Assembly: GCA_963717375.1 (NCBI GenBank)
Contig: OY970329.1
Location: forward strand, 2,542,001 to 2,606,000
Source: VRUE01 sp963717375
GTDB taxonomy: Bacteria > Actinomycetota > Thermoleophilia > Solirubrobacterales > 70-9
Direction: 5' to 3'
Length of the DNA: 64,000 bases
A program made the position numbers and the translations under genes. This document shows, one piece after another, positions 31,880-40,486 of the stretch (position 1 is its first letter; each line of letters begins with the position of its first letter). The notes under the pieces are model-generated. The model had not been told where the DNA came from, did not search any database, and saw nothing but the letters and a program-made list of their open reading frames with translations.

Positions 31880-33150
31880 TGGCGGGGAAGGACACGAAGA
31901 CGCGCTACCAAGGCGTTTACAAGCGGCACGAAAGCGCCTGCTCTCTTACCGTGGCTCAGATCGAGGGGCGCGAGCTCTCCGACTCAGCCTGCGACTGCAA
32001 TGGCAACTTTTTCGGCGTTGCCTGGGATAAGCGTGCGGGGAAGACCCGAAAGACGCGACACCTATCGAAGGCAGTCGCAGCCCGCAACGCTCGCGTCGAC
32101 CTAGTGGCCTCGCTCCGCACTGGGCGCCCGGTCGGTACGTCGGCAATGCGCTTCGACGCCGCAGTCGAGAAGTTCAAGGAAGCAATCGAAGCTGGGACAG
32201 CCCTGACCAACAAGGGCCGCCGCTACCGCGACGATGCGGCTAAGGATTTGAAAGGGACGCTCGGGCACCTGCCGGACGAGTGGAAAAGTCGCCGCTTCGA
32301 TGGCGGGGTTACCGCCGGCGACGTGCAGACGGCGGTCGATGAGTGGATCGCCGACGGGCTTTCGAGCTCGCGCATCCGCTCTCGGGTCTACGCCTTGAGC
32401 AGTCTCTACCGATGGGGGAGGGGCCGAGAACGGACGACCGCCGACCCGACCGCTGACATCCAGCTCCCCGCCAACGATTCAAAGCCGCGCGATCGAGTCG
32501 CCACGCCGTGCGAGTTCAACGAACTGATGGGACCATTGAAGCTCGCAGACCAGGTCGCCTACTCGCTGGCCGCCTACGGCTCGGCGCGCGCTTCGGAAAT
32601 CCGCCGCCTCGACTGGACCGACGTCGACTTTGACCACCTCGTGATGCTCTTGTCGGCCAGCGGCGGGAAGTCAGCGGCGGCGCGGCGGATCGTGCCGATC
32701 GGCCGGCCGCTCCTGCTCGTTCTTAAGGCCGCCTGGCTCAAGCAGGGCCGGCCGAAAGCGGGCAAGGTCTGCCCACCCCGCAAATTCTCGAAGTCGGGCG
32801 AGATGTCCACCTCGCAGCTCTTGAAGCGCTGCTACGCGGCGTGGGACAAGGCCAACATCGACGAGCGCAAGGAGGCAAAGAAAGAGGGGCGCAAGCCGAA
32901 CATCCTGACGCCGATCAACCTCCACGAGTGCCGCCACACATGCGCCACCTGGCTCGACCACGCCGGCGTCTCGCCGAAGGTCAACAGCCAGTGGATGGGT
33001 CACTCGACGCCGGAGCGCCAGCCGGGAGCGGCGCCGATCACCCTCAACCGCTACACCCACGTTCTTGCCGGGGAGCTGGAGCGCGCCCGCGACCAGCTCG
33101 ACGCATTCCTGACCGAGCGAACGGCAGCCAAGATCCGGAGCGTGAAGTGA
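31876..33150 (+). CDS. Tyrosine recombinase (phage integrase)
   Basis: A 424-residue integrase. The N-terminus has a Cys-containing arm-binding part, a SAM-like core-binding domain spans residues about 90-200, and the catalytic domain carries the five key residues: Arg238 (SARASEIRRL), Lys in SGGKSAAARRI, His350-xx-Arg353 (HECRHTCATW), His376 (GHST) and nucleophile Tyr393 (LNRYTHV). It should catalyse recombination between the phage and a tRNA-Trp site, whose 3' piece lies 69 bases downstream. Confidence 0.95.
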   Translation: MMAGKDTKTRYQGVYKRHESACSLTVAQIEGRELSDSACDCNGNFFGVAWDKRAGKTRKTRHLSKAVAARNARVDLVASLRTGRPVGTSAMRFDAAVEKFKEAIEAGTALTNKGRRYRDDAAKDLKGTLGHLPDEWKSRRFDGGVTAGDVQTAVDEWIADGLSSSRIRSRVYALSSLYRWGRGRERTTADPTADIQLPANDSKPRDRVATPCEFNELMGPLKLADQVAYSLAAYGSARASEIRRLDWTDVDFDHLVMLLSASGGKSAAARRIVPIGRPLLLVLKAAWLKQGRPKAGKVCPPRKFSKSGEMSTSQLLKRCYAAWDKANIDERKEAKKEGRKPNILTPINLHECRHTCATWLDHAGVSPKVNSQWMGHSTPERQPGAAPITLNRYTHVLAGELERARDQLDAFLTERTAAKIRSVK

Positions 33151-33218
33151 GTTTCTTTCCCCTCAGCTTTCCCCTGAGTTATCGCTTGGCGCTACAGGCC
33201 GCGTTGCAGCGGATTACC

Positions 33219-33266
33219 TGCGGTCTCCAAAACCGGCGATTCCAGGTTCGAGTCCTGGCTGCCCCG
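33219..33266 (+). other. 3' fragment of tRNA-Trp, phage attachment site (att)
   Basis: The stretch from GCGGTCTCCAAAACC to CCAGGTTCGAGTCCTGG and CTGCCCCG holds the anticodon arm (anticodon CCA), the full T arm and the 3' acceptor strand of a tRNA-Trp gene. No 5' half is upstream. This is the expected hybrid site left by integration into the 3' end of a tRNA gene; the intact gene should be at the other end of the prophage, outside the window. Confidence 0.85.
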
Positions 33267-33272
33267 TTCAAG

Positions 33273-33527
33273 TCAGCGCAGCTCGTCTAGCGAGGCGACC
33301 TCGAGATCAAAGGGTTCGTCGGCGGAGCGCCGGCGCCGGTAGGGGGAGACGGTCACGCGGTGGAGTTCGCCACAGGGGCAGAGAATCTCAATCGGGCGCG
33401 TGTCGGCAGCTGGGTCGGAGTCGACCTTGAGGCGTCGGATCTTGCCGGCCGCCTTGCAGCCGAACGAAATCACCCAGCCGTAGTCGACAGGCTCGGTCTT
33501 CTTTTTCGGGCCGCGCGGTCGGGGCAT
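33273..33527 (-). CDS. Hypothetical protein next to the attachment site
   Basis: An 84-residue basic protein (MPRPRGPKKKTEPVDYGW start at ATG 33527). It has a Cys-Pro-Cys site (IEILCPCGELHRVTV) and another Cys (ISFGCKAAGKI), perhaps one zinc ribbon. It lies on the chromosomal side of the att site, reading towards it. A longer in-frame start at 33,599 would overlap the next gene. Unknown. Confidence 0.5.
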   Translation of the reverse strand: MPRPRGPKKKTEPVDYGWVISFGCKAAGKIRRLKVDSDPAADTRPIEILCPCGELHRVTVSPYRRRRSADEPFDLEVASLDELR

Positions 33528-33531
33528 CGAC

Positions 33532-34506
33532 TCATCCTCTCCGGTTGCGAGCCGAAGCGTTGCCAGGGTGCTGCCGCGCGTGTCTGTCACGGTTGTCAAG
33601 AAGAAGCCGTTGGGATGTGCGACGGGGTGCTTTGAACTTCTGCGCGACGTTCGGATCGCCGTTGGGGTCCTGAATCAGCCCACCGCCGATTATCACTCCC
33701 GTGAGCTTCGCGCCGCGAGGGGGCCGCGGAAGGCAGAGGTCGTGCATGTTGTCGGCGTTGGCCGCGCTCGGATGATCGTGGAGATCGGCGACATCGAGTG
33801 GGGCAACTGCGACGACCTTGCCGTTCGGCAGCTTGTAAATGGCGCGGTAGGACGCGATGACGGGGGCGCCAACCTCAGCGCCCGTGGGATAGGCGGTGAG
33901 CCCGTTGGACCACATCACGCGCACGAAGGTCTTGCCGACCGTGCAGCGGTTGGCATCGCCGTGGTAGATCGCAGACGTGAGCGCCCATGCGTCGACGATG
34001 TACGGGCCTCCGGACAGCGGCTCTACGTCGGCCTTTGGCAAGGGCGGGATCGGCCTCCATCGAGTCGCTCGCGGAGCCCTGCCCTGTAGCGCCCCGACGA
34101 CGCGAATTGCAACCGGCGTCGGGCCGCTCTCCGCGTCCCCGAAGTCGCCAATCAGATTCACCGTCTGGCCCTCGTCCGACTCGTCCGGCGGGAACTGAAG
34201 GGCGCAGGTCGGGGTCGCGGTGCTTCCATCGTTCCGCACGATCCGGAAGTCCGTGGTCTGAATCGATGAGCGCCGGATGAACCAGTTGAAGGTGACGGGG
34301 ATGTTGTCCAGGCCTTGTTCGCCATTCGGACAGCCGACGGCGTTGTCGGTACCCCACGAGGCGCTCAGGATTCTCGGCTCAGGACGCGCGATCGAGTTGG
34401 CCCCCGTAGCCGTCATGGGCAGCGCGCAAACGAAGAGGACTGCTCCAAGCGCGGCGAAGGCATATCCGGGCAGGCGACGTTTTGAGGACCTCTCAGGGGC
34501 GAGCAT
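33532..34506 (-). CDS. Secreted protein of unknown function
   Basis: A 324-residue protein starting at ATG 34506, with a signal peptide (PGYAFAALGAVLFVCALPMTATGA). The mature part is beta-rich (VTFNWFIRRSSIQTTDFRIV, LIGDFGDAESGPTPVAIRVV, TFVRVMWSNGLTAYPTG). The last 35 residues are Arg-rich and look unlike the rest, so the natural end may differ or a frameshift may be present. Divergent from the GDSL gene. Confidence 0.6.
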   Translation of the reverse strand: MLAPERSSKRRLPGYAFAALGAVLFVCALPMTATGANSIARPEPRILSASWGTDNAVGCPNGEQGLDNIPVTFNWFIRRSSIQTTDFRIVRNDGSTATPTCALQFPPDESDEGQTVNLIGDFGDAESGPTPVAIRVVGALQGRAPRATRWRPIPPLPKADVEPLSGGPYIVDAWALTSAIYHGDANRCTVGKTFVRVMWSNGLTAYPTGAEVGAPVIASYRAIYKLPNGKVVAVAPLDVADLHDHPSAANADNMHDLCLPRPPRGAKLTGVIIGGGLIQDPNGDPNVAQKFKAPRRTSQRLLLDNRDRHARQHPGNASARNRRG

Positions 34507-34645
34507 CGGATGAGCGTAGTTGTTTGATGGGCGGCCCGATCCAGGTTGGCGGCCTGGTAAGTCTGAGCATCGAGGCGGCATGTTTCGACCTCGTCCCGCC
34601 TGGGCAAAGTCTGTCCGAGGGATCTTCGAGGAAGGGAGAATTACC

Positions 34646-35515
34646 GTGCGACGTCGTCCAGTTCACGCCCGTCATCTAGCGATCTCTGTCCTAGGCGCGA
34701 TTCTCGCCTTGGCGTTGATCGCGCAAGGTGCCCAGGCGGCCGGCCCCGCGCTTCGGTACGTGGCGCTCGGGGACTCCTACAGCGCTGCCTCCGGGGTCCT
34801 GCCGCTTGATCTCTCGGTGCCCCAGTGCCTGCGCTCGGTTCGCAACTACCCCCACGTGATCGCTGGCGCCACCGGCGCGCAGCTGAAGGACGTCACCTGC
34901 GGGGCGGCCGAAACAAGCGATTTCTTCGAATCTCAGTATCCGGGCACGCCGCCGCAACTCGATGCCGTGAAGCAGGACACGCAGCTCGTCACCATGACCA
35001 TTGGTGGCAACGATGGTGGTGTCTTCATAAGCACCATCCTCGACTGCGGCGTGGCCGGTCTCTCGACGCTTGGGCAGGGCAGCCCCTGCAAGGACCGCTA
35101 CGGCTCTTCATTCGAAGACACAATCAACACCGCCACCTATCCCGCGTTGGTGAAATCGCTCAACGCGGTGAAGGCCAAGGCGCCGGCGGCGAGGATCGCG
35201 ATCCTCGGCTACCCGTGGATCATGCCCGCGAGCGGCGGCTGCTTCGACAAGATGCCGGTTGCTGCTGGCGACGTTCCCTATGTGCGGGGCATCCAGACGA
35301 CGCTGAACGATGCGGTCCAGCGGGCCGCCGCGGCGACCGGGACGACCTACGTGGACCTCAGTGCGGCCTCCAATGGCCATGACGCCTGCCAGCCGCTCGG
35401 CGTCCGCTGGGTGGAGCCGGTGCTGCAAGGGACCAATCCCGTGATCGTGCACCCCAACGCCTTGGGTGAGTCCGAAATGGCGGCGCAGACGATGACGGTG
35501 CTCGGCCTGGGCTGA
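34646..35515 (+). CDS. Secreted SGNH/GDSL-family esterase or lipase
   Basis: A 289-residue protein from GTG 34646 (site GAAGGGAGAA), signal peptide to about residue 31 (LAISVLGAILALALIAQGAQA). SGNH blocks: nucleophile Ser44 in LGDSYSA, Gly in the GAAETS region, Asn in IGGNDGG, and His in VHPNALGES. Six Cys suggest disulfides, as in Streptomyces-type secreted lipases. It hydrolyses ester bonds outside the cell; substrate unknown. Confidence 0.88.
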   Translation: MRRRPVHARHLAISVLGAILALALIAQGAQAAGPALRYVALGDSYSAASGVLPLDLSVPQCLRSVRNYPHVIAGATGAQLKDVTCGAAETSDFFESQYPGTPPQLDAVKQDTQLVTMTIGGNDGGVFISTILDCGVAGLSTLGQGSPCKDRYGSSFEDTINTATYPALVKSLNAVKAKAPAARIAILGYPWIMPASGGCFDKMPVAAGDVPYVRGIQTTLNDAVQRAAAATGTTYVDLSAASNGHDACQPLGVRWVEPVLQGTNPVIVHPNALGESEMAAQTMTVLGLG

Positions 35516-35582
35516 CCTCGGTCCTGTCCAGCGGCTCTCGTTTGGCGATTCCCGCCACGCAAGCGGGCTACAGTGCAGAGCA

Positions 35583-36548
35583 ATGTGCATGCAGTGCATG
35601 GCGAGCGCGATGACGGCGGGGGCGGCGGTCACGGGGGTCCGGGCCTGGGTCGCGGCTCACCGGCCTGCTTGGATCACCGCGCGACGGTTGCGGCTCGGCA
35701 CGGCGGCGATCCTCGCTGCCGGCGTGGTGGCCTCGGGCACCCACCTCGCGCCGAACGGCTCCGTCGCGGCCGAGGCGAGGGCGGCAGATAGTCACTTGTC
35801 GGGTGCGTCCTCGGCTCGCGCCCCATCCGATCTGCTCGATCAGGCGATCCTTACCGCGGTCACCGCGGCAAAGGCCAGCGGAGCGTTTGAGGCGATCGAA
35901 GGCAGCCTTGTCTATCTGGGCGCCCAGTATGAGAGCCGGAAAGCGGCTCGGAAGGCCGCCCGTCCTTCTTCCGAGCCTCGGGAGCAGCAGCCCCCAGAGG
36001 AAGCGGGCGTCGGCGGCGAGTCGGCGCTGCCACCAGCCTCGGCGGGCACCAACGGCACGCCGCACTCTCCGCCCGCGCCGGGCGTCGGCGGTCACCTCGT
36101 CGCTCGTGCCCCGGCGCCATCGAACCCGAAAGCGGCCGAGGCGACCGCGACCTACGTCAGCGGGATCGCCCTCGCTCCTCCCGACGCTCCCGAACGGATC
36201 TCCGGAGCGATCAACGCCGCCAACACGATTGTCGGCCGCCCCTACATCTGGGGCGGTGGCCACGGCTCCTGGTATTCGCAGGGCTACGACTGCTCCGGAG
36301 CAGTCAGCTTCGCCCTAGCCGGCGGCGGCTTCCTCGCCAGCCCGCTCACGTCGGGTCAGCTGGAGTCCTGGGGCGCACCGGGGCCGGGCCGCTGGCTGAC
36401 CGTCTACGCGAGTGCCTCCCACGCTTACGCAGTGATCGCCGGCCTGCGCTGGGACACCGTCGGCGACGCCAGCGGCACGGGCCCGCGCTGGCACCTCGCC
36501 GGTGCTGTGCCGGATGGCTTCGTGGCTCGCCACCCGCCCGGCTACTGA
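35583..36548 (+). CDS. NlpC/P60 family cell-wall peptidase, secreted
   Basis: A 321-residue protein. The start MCMQCMASAMTAGAAV, with a hydrophobic segment (LGTAAILAAGVVASGT), is typical of a family seen in Thermoleophilia. After a Pro/Ala-rich linker the C-terminal domain has the catalytic Cys in GYDCSGAVSFAL and His in ASHAYAVIAG, with the IWGGGHG lead-in. It should cut peptidoglycan cross-links. A strong hairpin follows. Confidence 0.8.
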   Translation: MCMQCMASAMTAGAAVTGVRAWVAAHRPAWITARRLRLGTAAILAAGVVASGTHLAPNGSVAAEARAADSHLSGASSARAPSDLLDQAILTAVTAAKASGAFEAIEGSLVYLGAQYESRKAARKAARPSSEPREQQPPEEAGVGGESALPPASAGTNGTPHSPPAPGVGGHLVARAPAPSNPKAAEATATYVSGIALAPPDAPERISGAINAANTIVGRPYIWGGGHGSWYSQGYDCSGAVSFALAGGGFLASPLTSGQLESWGAPGPGRWLTVYASASHAYAVIAGLRWDTVGDASGTGPRWHLAGAVPDGFVARHPPGY

Positions 36549-36554
36549 GCTCGC

Positions 36555-36597
36555 GAGACCGTCTCAACCCGTGTATATCGCGGGTTGAGACGGTCTC
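36555..36597. terminator. Perfect 17-bp hairpin between convergent genes
   Basis: Arms GAGACCGTCTCAACCCG and CGGGTTGAGACGGTCTC with a 9-base loop. It separates the NlpC/P60 gene and the reverse-strand propeller gene, so it can stop both transcripts. T-runs are absent; the stem is unusually long and perfect. Confidence 0.75.
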
Positions 36598-36608
36598 GGC
36601 AGGAGGAG

Positions 36609-37829
36609 TCAGCGTCGCGTCGGCTGCAGACCGATCAGCTCGTAGTAGCCGATCAGGTAGAGGCGGCGGCCGTCGGAGACCATCGGCGTGTAGCCGGCCT
36701 GTTTCAGCTGGAAGGTCTTGCGGTGGCTGCGGACGTCGATGCCGATCGCCTCGCGGGTCTTGAAGCTCGAGGTGTAGACGGTGTGGCCGATCACGGTGGC
36801 GGTGCCCGGCACCGGGCCACCGACCGGGTAGCGCCACTCTTGCTTGCCGGTTAGCGCGTTCAGCGCGTAGAAGTGCTCGTCGTAGGAGCCGATGTAGACG
36901 GTGGGTGGAGTGCCCGGGACCTTGGCGACGGCTGGGGAGCCGTAGACGAAGTTGTCGGTCGGGAAGGACCAATCGACCTTGCCGGTCTTTTCATCGAAGG
37001 CGAAGATCGTGCCGTCGTCGCGGCCGGCGTAGACGTGGCCGAAGGCAATCGCGGGGGAGGAGTAGAAGCCGCCCTTGCCAAAGGGCGGCGCCTTCGACGT
37101 GTTGGTGCGCCAGAGCAGCTTTCCGTCGCCGGCGTCGAGGCAGAACATCCCGCTCTCGTAGTCGGCGACGAAGACCCGGCCGTGGTGGAAGCTGGGGCTG
37201 GCTTTGATCGCGCCCGGTGAGTTGAACTGCCAGAGGACCCTGCCGTCGGAAGCGCCCACCGCGACGACGTTGGTCTTGTCGGTGCCTAGATAGAGCGTTT
37301 TGCCGACCGCCATCGGCGAGGATTCGAGATGGCCGGCGAGCTTTCGGGTCCAGACCTGCTTGCCGGTGGTCGCGTCGACCGCGACGAGGTTGCCGTCGAC
37401 ATAGGCGAAGAAGACCTTGCCCTGGTGGTAGACGGGTGCGGTGACGTCGGTCGGCGTGCCCGAGTCCTTCGGCTCGGTGTTGCGTTCCCAGAGGATCTTG
37501 CGGTCCCTGAGCCGAACTGCCTTCGCGTTGCCGTACTTGTTGACGACGTAGGCGATGCCGTTCGCGACCGCGGGCGGGAACTCGATCAGCGCGTGGGTAT
37601 TGATCGACCAGGCTTCGCGCAGCGGTGGGTCGAGCGCCCGTCGCGGCGGGGCTGGCAGGTAATGCGTGCGCTCCGGGACGCGGCCGAAGAGCGGCCAGGG
37701 GACGAGCCCCGAACTGGATGCTTCGCTCCCCCCGCCGCGAGAAGAGCCGCCGCAACCGGCGAGCGCGAGCGCGCCAGCCACGAGAGCAAGAGAGAGTGCA
37801 GTGCGTCCTCCTGGTTGGCGGGGCTTCAT
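36609..37829 (-). CDS. PQQ-type beta-propeller lipoprotein
   Basis: A 406-residue protein with a lipobox (ALALAGC) and repeated PQQ/BamB-like blades: GNLVAVDATTGKQVWTRKL, TNVVAVGASDGRVLWQFN, MFCLDAGDGKLLWRT, GTIFAFDEKTGKVDWSF, FYALNALTGKQEWRYP. Each has the A/G-x-D-x-x-T/D-G-K-x-x-W signature. The propeller is anchored outside the membrane and probably binds a protein partner or acts in envelope assembly; PQQ enzymes' active residues are not apparent. Confidence 0.85.
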   Translation of the reverse strand: MKPRQPGGRTALSLALVAGALALAGCGGSSRGGGSEASSSGLVPWPLFGRVPERTHYLPAPPRRALDPPLREAWSINTHALIEFPPAVANGIAYVVNKYGNAKAVRLRDRKILWERNTEPKDSGTPTDVTAPVYHQGKVFFAYVDGNLVAVDATTGKQVWTRKLAGHLESSPMAVGKTLYLGTDKTNVVAVGASDGRVLWQFNSPGAIKASPSFHHGRVFVADYESGMFCLDAGDGKLLWRTNTSKAPPFGKGGFYSSPAIAFGHVYAGRDDGTIFAFDEKTGKVDWSFPTDNFVYGSPAVAKVPGTPPTVYIGSYDEHFYALNALTGKQEWRYPVGGPVPGTATVIGHTVYTSSFKTREAIGIDVRSHRKTFQLKQAGYTPMVSDGRRLYLIGYYELIGLQPTRR

Positions 37830-37892
37830 TCGACGCCGTTTGCATCGGTTCCAAGCCCCGGAACTTGAGCCGTGCCCGCGCTCAGGTGAGAG

Positions 37893-37963
37893 AGCGGCGG
37901 ACGAGAATCGAACTCGCGTCATCAGCTTGGAAGGCTGAGGCTCTACCGTTGAGCTACCGCCGC
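37893..37963 (-). tRNA. tRNA-Gly(TCC)
   Basis: The reverse strand reads GCGGCGG...CCGCCGCT with D arm GCTC...GAGC, anticodon arm TCAGC CTTCCAA GCTGA (anticodon TCC) and T arm with GTTCGATTC. 71 bases, no encoded CCA. All stems pair. Confidence 0.95.
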
Positions 37964-37992
37964 GTGGATTTCGTCAGAATGTACGACAGCCA

Positions 37993-38066
37993 CGGGGAGT
38001 GGCGCAGTCTGGTAGCGCACTCGGCTGGGGGCCGAGCGGTCGCAGGTTCAAATCCTGTCTCCCCGA
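37993..38066 (+). tRNA. tRNA-Pro(GGG)
   Basis: Acceptor CGGGGAG / CTCCCCG with A discriminator, D arm GCGC...GCGC, anticodon arm CTCGG CTGGGGG CCGAG (anticodon GGG), T arm with GGTTCAAATCC. 74 bases. Confidence 0.95.
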
Positions 38067-38441
38067 TACAACGGTTGGGCTCGCATGGCTTCGCATAGCC
38101 ACGCACCACGCCAAATCGATTTGCCCGTGCGAGGCTATGCGGGGGGATGCGCGGCGATCCGTGATACAAGAGTGATACGAGCCTTGGGGCGAGAGTGATA
38201 TGAGCGGGCTCGAACGGCCAGCGCTTTGTTAAGAAAGCAGCGAAGCCGAAGCCAGACGCCAGCCCCAGGATCGCGGTCAGTACGACTCCCCCCACTAGAT
38301 CCGGTCGAGCGGATTGACCGGGCACTGTTGGATGAGCTTGACCCCGAGCACCGGTCGGCCCCAAGAGGTTCCAGGGGACGGGCGACGGTTGCGTCCTCCA
38401 GCGGACGTGGCTTCTTGGTTCTGGTCTTGCTTGGGCCAGAG
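38067..38441. other. Intergenic stretch after tRNA-Pro
   Basis: No gene supported. It holds an imperfect inverted repeat (GCATAGCC near 38,090 and GGCTATGC near 38,133) and three GTGATA(C/T) repeats around 38,160-38,200. Open frames that cross the tRNA genes (with GETGFEPATARPP) are known artefacts. The repeats may be remains of an element integrated at tRNA-Pro. Confidence 0.4.
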
Positions 38442-39551
38442 TTACCCGATGGGCCCGTAGGCTAGATCGCTACATACGCCACACTCTGCCTCTGGAACCA
38501 CCGGCTCTAGTGTGACCTCCATGGTTCGGAGGTCGTAAAGGTGGCTGACCCCAAGAGTCGATGGCTTCGCGAGGCCAGTGAGATGGTGCATGACGTCCAA
38601 AGACACCTGACCGCTGATCAGCGCACAGGCTCCGCCTAGCGTCGCGGCCGGCGATGGCTTGGCTCTTTGTTGGTCGACCGCCGCGTCGTAGAGGGGGTAG
38701 GAGCGCTTGTAGCCAATCTCCTGGCAGGAATAGCAGCCAGTTTCCCCCGGCACGTATAGCGGCCCAACCCGAGCGATAGGGGGGTAGTGGCTCATTGCAA
38801 TGTAGGGAATGCCAGAGGCAAAACAGGCGGAATTGACCCAAAGCTCGATGTCGTGAGCGGGCCAGTCAACTGCGTTGACGACCAAGTCATAGCCGTCGAT
38901 CGCGGCCGCAACTGCTGCCTCGCTGTCGAGCCGTTCTTCCAGAACCTCAAGTCGCATTGCGGAGTGGAAGGTGCGAAGGCGTTTGGCAGCTAGTGTCGCC
39001 TTCGGTCGGCCTATGTCGCCCTCTCCGTAGAGGACTTGGCGATTGAGGTTGCTGATCTCAACCGTGTCGAAGTCGACCAAAAGCATCTCGCCGACTCCGC
39101 AACAGGCAAGCGCCAGCGCTGACCAGCCACCTAGCCCGCCGACTCCGAGAACAGCGATCCGCGCCTCGTCCAGCTTGCCTTGGCATTCGGAGGGGGTTTG
39201 CCCGCAAGCAACGTCGCTGAAATAGCGCAGTTGTCGGTCAAACCGCTCTCGCGTCTCGGGAGCTATCAGCTCGTCGTCGGCTGCGTCCTCTCCGAGACCA
39301 AGCTCGCCGAGTTGGACGATCAGGCTTTCGACCTGCTCTGCGCCGAACTCCTCGTTCAGTTCTGAACGAGTACGGCTGCCGTCGATTGCTGCGAGAAGCT
39401 CTCTCAACTCCGGACTGGGGTTCTCAATGCAGATGTCGGAGGTTTCGCTGGGCCTCCGCAAGTACAGGTCGCCGTTGGGGGCTAGCAGCTGCTCGGTTGT
39501 GCGCTTGATCCGCGGTCGCTCCCATGCGGTTGAACTAGATGGCGCGGGCAA
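38442..39551 (-). CDS. MccB-like RRE-E1 enzyme (ThiF family), peptide-modifying
   Basis: A 369-residue protein. Start taken as TTG 39551, inside the methyltransferase end and after AAGGCGATC; no ATG exists upstream in frame. Residues about 25-88 look like a PqqD/RRE peptide-binding winged fold (DLYLRR...ELLAAIDGSRTRSELNEEFGAEQVESLIVQL). Residues about 130-369 are a full E1/ThiF domain: GVGGLGG at 136-142, LVDFDTVEISNLNRQVLY, GRPKA. Two CxxC zinc pairs are present (GCYSCQE, ECGVCSD). RRE plus E1 on a tiny precursor is the layout of microcin C MccB, which adenylates the peptide C-terminus. Here it would act on the 18-residue peptide at 40,487. Substrate is inferred. Confidence 0.8.
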   Translation of the reverse strand: MPAPSSSTAWERPRIKRTTEQLLAPNGDLYLRRPSETSDICIENPSPELRELLAAIDGSRTRSELNEEFGAEQVESLIVQLGELGLGEDAADDELIAPETRERFDRQLRYFSDVACGQTPSECQGKLDEARIAVLGVGGLGGWSALALACCGVGEMLLVDFDTVEISNLNRQVLYGEGDIGRPKATLAAKRLRTFHSAMRLEVLEERLDSEAAVAAAIDGYDLVVNAVDWPAHDIELWVNSACFASGIPYIAMSHYPPIARVGPLYVPGETGCYSCQEIGYKRSYPLYDAAVDQQRAKPSPAATLGGACALISGQVSLDVMHHLTGLAKPSTLGVSHLYDLRTMEVTLEPVVPEAECGVCSDLAYGPIG

Positions 39552-40338
39552 CGTAGATCGCCTTGGTGTGGACGGCGTTGTCGAGAGGCTGGCGAGGAAT
39601 ACCGTCCGTGCTCTGGCCGTAGACCCCCAGGCACTCAAGGCCAGCATGATCGAGCGCTGCCCGGATCTCGGCTTCTGAGAAGTAGCGCTGAAGGTGGAGC
39701 GAGACGCTGCTTTGCTCGCCAGCGCTCCGATCTCTGGAGATCGCCGCAACGCACAAGAATTCGCTGACCGAGCCGGGCCCTTTGGGACCCGTCCCCTTCC
39801 CTTCCCAAACCAAGCGACGCCCGTCTCGCTCGACTTCGATGCTCTCCGCGAAGAGGGCCTCGTAGAGGGGAAGCTCGTTAACGTCGAACAGCAGCAGGCC
39901 TGTGGCTGCAAGGTTGTCCCGGAGGCCCCGCAGCGCCCGGTTCAGTTCCTCCGGGCTCAGCAGGTAGTTGATCGCGTCGTCTAGAGCCCAAACCAAATCG
40001 AACTTGCCGAACACCGGCATCTCGCGCATGTCAGCGACCTCTAGCCGCGCTTCCTCGCCTACCTTCTGCCGCGCCCGCGCGAGCATCGAGGGGGATACGT
40101 CAAAGCCGGTCACTTTCCAACCTTGCGCCAACATCGGCAAGAAGCTCTTGCCGGTGCCGCAGCCAGCATCCAGTAGGTGTTGTCCCTGAAGGCCGTTGCG
40201 CGCGAGGACCTCCAGCAGGCGAGAGGTCCAGAACTCGTATTCGTAGTGGGCGGTGAAATCGTCGTAGTCGGCTGCCATCGCCTCAAAGGCGCGCTTGGCC
40301 GAGTCTCCGGCCCGCTCGGATGTAGTCGCGTCTCCCAT
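39535..40338 (-). CDS. Class I SAM-dependent methyltransferase of the peptide cluster
   Basis: A 267-residue methyltransferase with motif I LLDAGCGTGKSFLPMLAQG near residue 54 and the acidic loop GFDVSPSMLARAR, then FDLVWALDDAINYLL (motif IV region). The C-terminal part is of the small-molecule type. Its end overlaps the E1 gene start, so both are co-translated, and it lies downstream of the peptide gene. It may methylate the peptide, its adenylate or a related product; no target shown. Confidence 0.85.
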   Translation of the reverse strand: MGDATTSERAGDSAKRAFEAMAADYDDFTAHYEYEFWTSRLLEVLARNGLQGQHLLDAGCGTGKSFLPMLAQGWKVTGFDVSPSMLARARQKVGEEARLEVADMREMPVFGKFDLVWALDDAINYLLSPEELNRALRGLRDNLAATGLLLFDVNELPLYEALFAESIEVERDGRRLVWEGKGTGPKGPGSVSEFLCVAAISRDRSAGEQSSVSLHLQRYFSEAEIRAALDHAGLECLGVYGQSTDGIPRQPLDNAVHTKAIYVARAI

Positions 40339-40442
40339 GAGTTCCCCGGCCGCGGAGACTAGCTTAAAAAGGCTCTACTAATCAACTATTTTCGACAAGA
40401 TCCTAAGTCTGACGAGACTTGCGGGTCGCAAGGGTTGAAATG

Positions 40443-40481
40443 GCGGCCGGCCTCGGTCTTCAGGCGATCGAGACCGGCCGC
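40443..40481 (-). terminator. Hairpin between peptide and methyltransferase genes
   Basis: GCGGCCGG (40,443-40,450) pairs with CCGGCCGC (40,474-40,481); an alternative stem GGTCT/AGACC sits inside. It starts 5 bases after the peptide stop on the reverse strand and has no strong T-run. A leaky stem here would let the peptide message be made in excess over the enzyme message. Confidence 0.55.
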
Positions 40482-40486
40482 GCCCG

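Noticed and set aside
37954..38364. 136-residue reverse frame containing GETGFEPATARPP
   Set aside because: It runs through the tRNA-Pro gene; this translated tRNA string is a known annotation artefact.
38226..38465. 79-residue frame near the E1 gene end
   Set aside because: Overlaps the E1 stop on the other strand, no ribosome site.
39523..39525. ATG as start of the E1 gene
   Set aside because: It is out of frame with the E1 domain; the in-frame TTG at 39,551 is preferred.
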